Origin: Pseudomonas sp. MRSN 12121
GTDB lineage: Bacteria > Pseudomonadota > Gammaproteobacteria > Pseudomonadales > Pseudomonadaceae
Length of the DNA stretch: 64,000 nucleotides
Direction: 5' to 3'
NCBI RefSeq assembly: GCF_000931465.1
Contig: NZ_CP010892.1
Span: forward strand, 1,488,001 to 1,552,000
The notes beneath the pieces are model-generated. The model saw only the letters and a list, made by a program, of their open reading frames with translations. It was not told the DNA's origin and made no database searches. Every line of letters begins with the position of its first letter. Position 1 is the stretch's first letter. A program made the translations under genes and the position numbers. Positions 63,040 through 64,000 of this stretch are shown piece after piece.

Positions 63040-64000
63040 ATGCCTGTAACAGGACAACTGCTGATCGGCCAATCCCGCGTGCGTGGTGGCCACGGCGAAG
63101 TGCATGCGCTGGCCGCCGCCACTGGCGAGGCCCTGGCCCCGAGTTTCGGCGGCGCCGGCCCGGACGACCTGGAGCGCGCCTGCGCCCTGGCCGAGGCGGC
63201 GTTCGACCCCTATCGGGAGACCGGCCTGGAACAGCGGGCGGCGTTCCTGGAGAGTATCGCCAGCAACATCCTCGCCCTGGGCGACGAACTGATCGAACGC
63301 TGCATGAGCGAGACCGGCCTGCCCCGGGCGCGCCTGGAAGGCGAGCGTGGGCGCACGGTCGGCCAGTTGCGGCTGTTCGCGGCGGTGGTGCGCGACGGCA
63401 GCTTCCTGGAGGCCCGCATCGAGCCGGCCCAGCCTGGGCGCCAGCCCTTGCCCAAGGTGGATCTGCGCCTGCGCCAGATCGCCCTCGGGCCGGTGGCGGT
63501 GTTCGGCGCCTCGAACTTCCCCCTGGCGTTCTCGGTGGCCGGTGGCGATACCGCCTCGGCCCTGGCCGCCGGTTGCCCGGTGGTGGTCAAGGCGCACTCG
63601 GCGCACCCCGGCACCTCGGAGCTGGTGGGGCAGGCGATCCAGCAGGCGGTGCAGCGCCACGGTTTGCCGGAAGGGGTGTTCTCGCTGCTGTTCGATGCCG
63701 GCCGCAGCATTGGCCAGGGGCTGGTGGCGGATCGGCGGATCAAGGCCGTGGGCTTCACCGGTTCGCGCACGGGCGGTGTGGCGTTGATGAAGATCGCCGC
63801 GGCCCGCGAGGAGCCGATTCCGCTGTATGCCGAGATGAGTTCGATCAACCCGGTACTGCTGCTGGCCCAGGCGCTGGCCGAGCGCGGCGCCGACATCGCC
63901 AGGGCGTTTGTCGGTTCCCTGACCCTGGGCGCCGGCCAGTTCTGCACCAACCCCGGGTTGATCCTGGCTGTCGACAGCCCGGCGTTGCGGGCATTCGAAG
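63040..64000 (+). CDS. 2,5-dioxovalerate (alpha-ketoglutarate semialdehyde) dehydrogenase, N-terminal part
   Basis: Starts at the ATG at 63040 and is cut by the window end; 320 residues are seen. NAD-binding loop [39 protein letters not shown], general-base Glu in [10 protein letters not shown] and catalytic Cys in [10 protein letters not shown]. It oxidises 2-oxoglutarate semialdehyde to 2-oxoglutarate, which joins the TCA cycle and completes the route. Same strand as the deaminase and permease. Confidence 0.9.
   Translation, partial: MPVTGQLLIGQSRVRGGHGEVHALAAATGEALAPSFGGAGPDDLERACALAEAAFDPYRETGLEQRAAFLESIASNILALGDELIERCMSETGLPRARLEGERGRTVGQLRLFAAVVRDGSFLEARIEPAQPGRQPLPKVDLRLRQIALGPVAVFGASNFPLAFSVAGGDTASALAAGCPVVVKAHSAHPGTSELVGQAIQQAVQRHGLPEGVFSLLFDAGRSIGQGLVADRRIKAVGFTGSRTGGVALMKIAAAREEPIPLYAEMSSINPVLLLAQALAERGADIARAFVGSLTLGAGQFCTNPGLILAVDSPALRAFE

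Noticed and set aside
1..64000. Prophage, insertion sequence, CRISPR array, rRNA or tRNA genes
   Set aside because: None seen. No transposase, integrase or capsid-like protein is encoded, and the only repeats are short palindromic REP-type units without regular spacers.

Overview
The window is a 64 kb piece of a Pseudomonas chromosome, most likely from the P. fluorescens group (P. protegens or P. chlororaphis type). I base this on the high GC content, an RND efflux operon with a TtgR-type repressor and operator, OlsBA ornithine-lipid genes, a chromosomal FosA, OprD porin, EmhABC/TtgABC-type proteins, and many copies of the short GTAGGAGCGAG...CTCCTAC palindromes (REP elements) common in this group. 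It looks like ordinary chromosomal core plus niche catabolism. I see no prophage, insertion sequence, CRISPR array, rRNA or tRNA gene.

Layout. 1-703: end of a protocatechuate cluster (pcaD, pcaC). 744-3181: minus-strand operon of a sulfide:quinone oxidoreductase-like flavoprotein, a DUF1641 protein and a trans-aconitate methyltransferase-like enzyme. 3476-4735: OprD-family porin. 5091-11752: ttgABC (mexAB-oprM/emhABC) multidrug efflux operon with divergent ttgR. 11915-12802: EamA transporter. 12964-14294: 3-oxoacid CoA-transferase (scoAB). 14429-16999: arsR-MFS-OYE reductase operon. 17153-19371: acpH, then olsB-olsA. 19512-21990: an acyl-CoA dehydrogenase-like protein, a secreted serine hydrolase and a small cysteine-containing membrane protein. 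22204-27114: M20 hydrolase, MHS transporter, amidase and IclR regulator, which read as an amide or N-acyl compound catabolic unit. 27390-29139: yceI and a cardiolipin synthase-type phospholipase D enzyme. 29398-31719: periplasmic beta-glucosidase bglX. 31986-34068: lemA and two TPM-domain genes.

34201-37711: a methyltransferase, an EamA exporter, a DJ-1/PfpI protein and a ribbon-helix-helix protein. 37712-38375: a gene-free stretch dense in perfect inverted repeats. 38376-42557: an ECF sigma, anti-sigma and TonB receptor iron/heme surface-signalling system. 42773-43108: YegP-like protein. 43327-45725: class II aldolase and DapA-like genes with a divergent XRE-cupin regulator. 46047-48372: a DUF4917 (SIR2-like) protein and an iron alcohol dehydrogenase. 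48501-49014: ParE/RHH toxin-antitoxin pair. 49150-52922: fosA, a LysE exporter, a PAS-GAF-GGDEF cyclase, DUF4142 and a low-affinity iron permease-family protein. 53042-54198: tandem AidA/PixA inclusion-body proteins. 54642-55415: GNAT. 55437-64000: trans-4-hydroxy-L-proline catabolism. This last region holds an AraC regulator, a three-subunit D-hydroxyproline dehydrogenase and an epimerase on the minus strand. Divergently it holds a deaminase, a permease and an aldehyde dehydrogenase that is cut by the window end.

No convincing wholly new multi-gene system is evident. The least explained items are the palindrome-rich element at about 37870-38130, the tandem PixA/AidA locus with its strong promoter and long leader, the stand-alone DUF4917 protein, and the aldolase/DapA-like/XRE-cupin unit with a clean ATGACAC-TTT-GTGTCAT operator.
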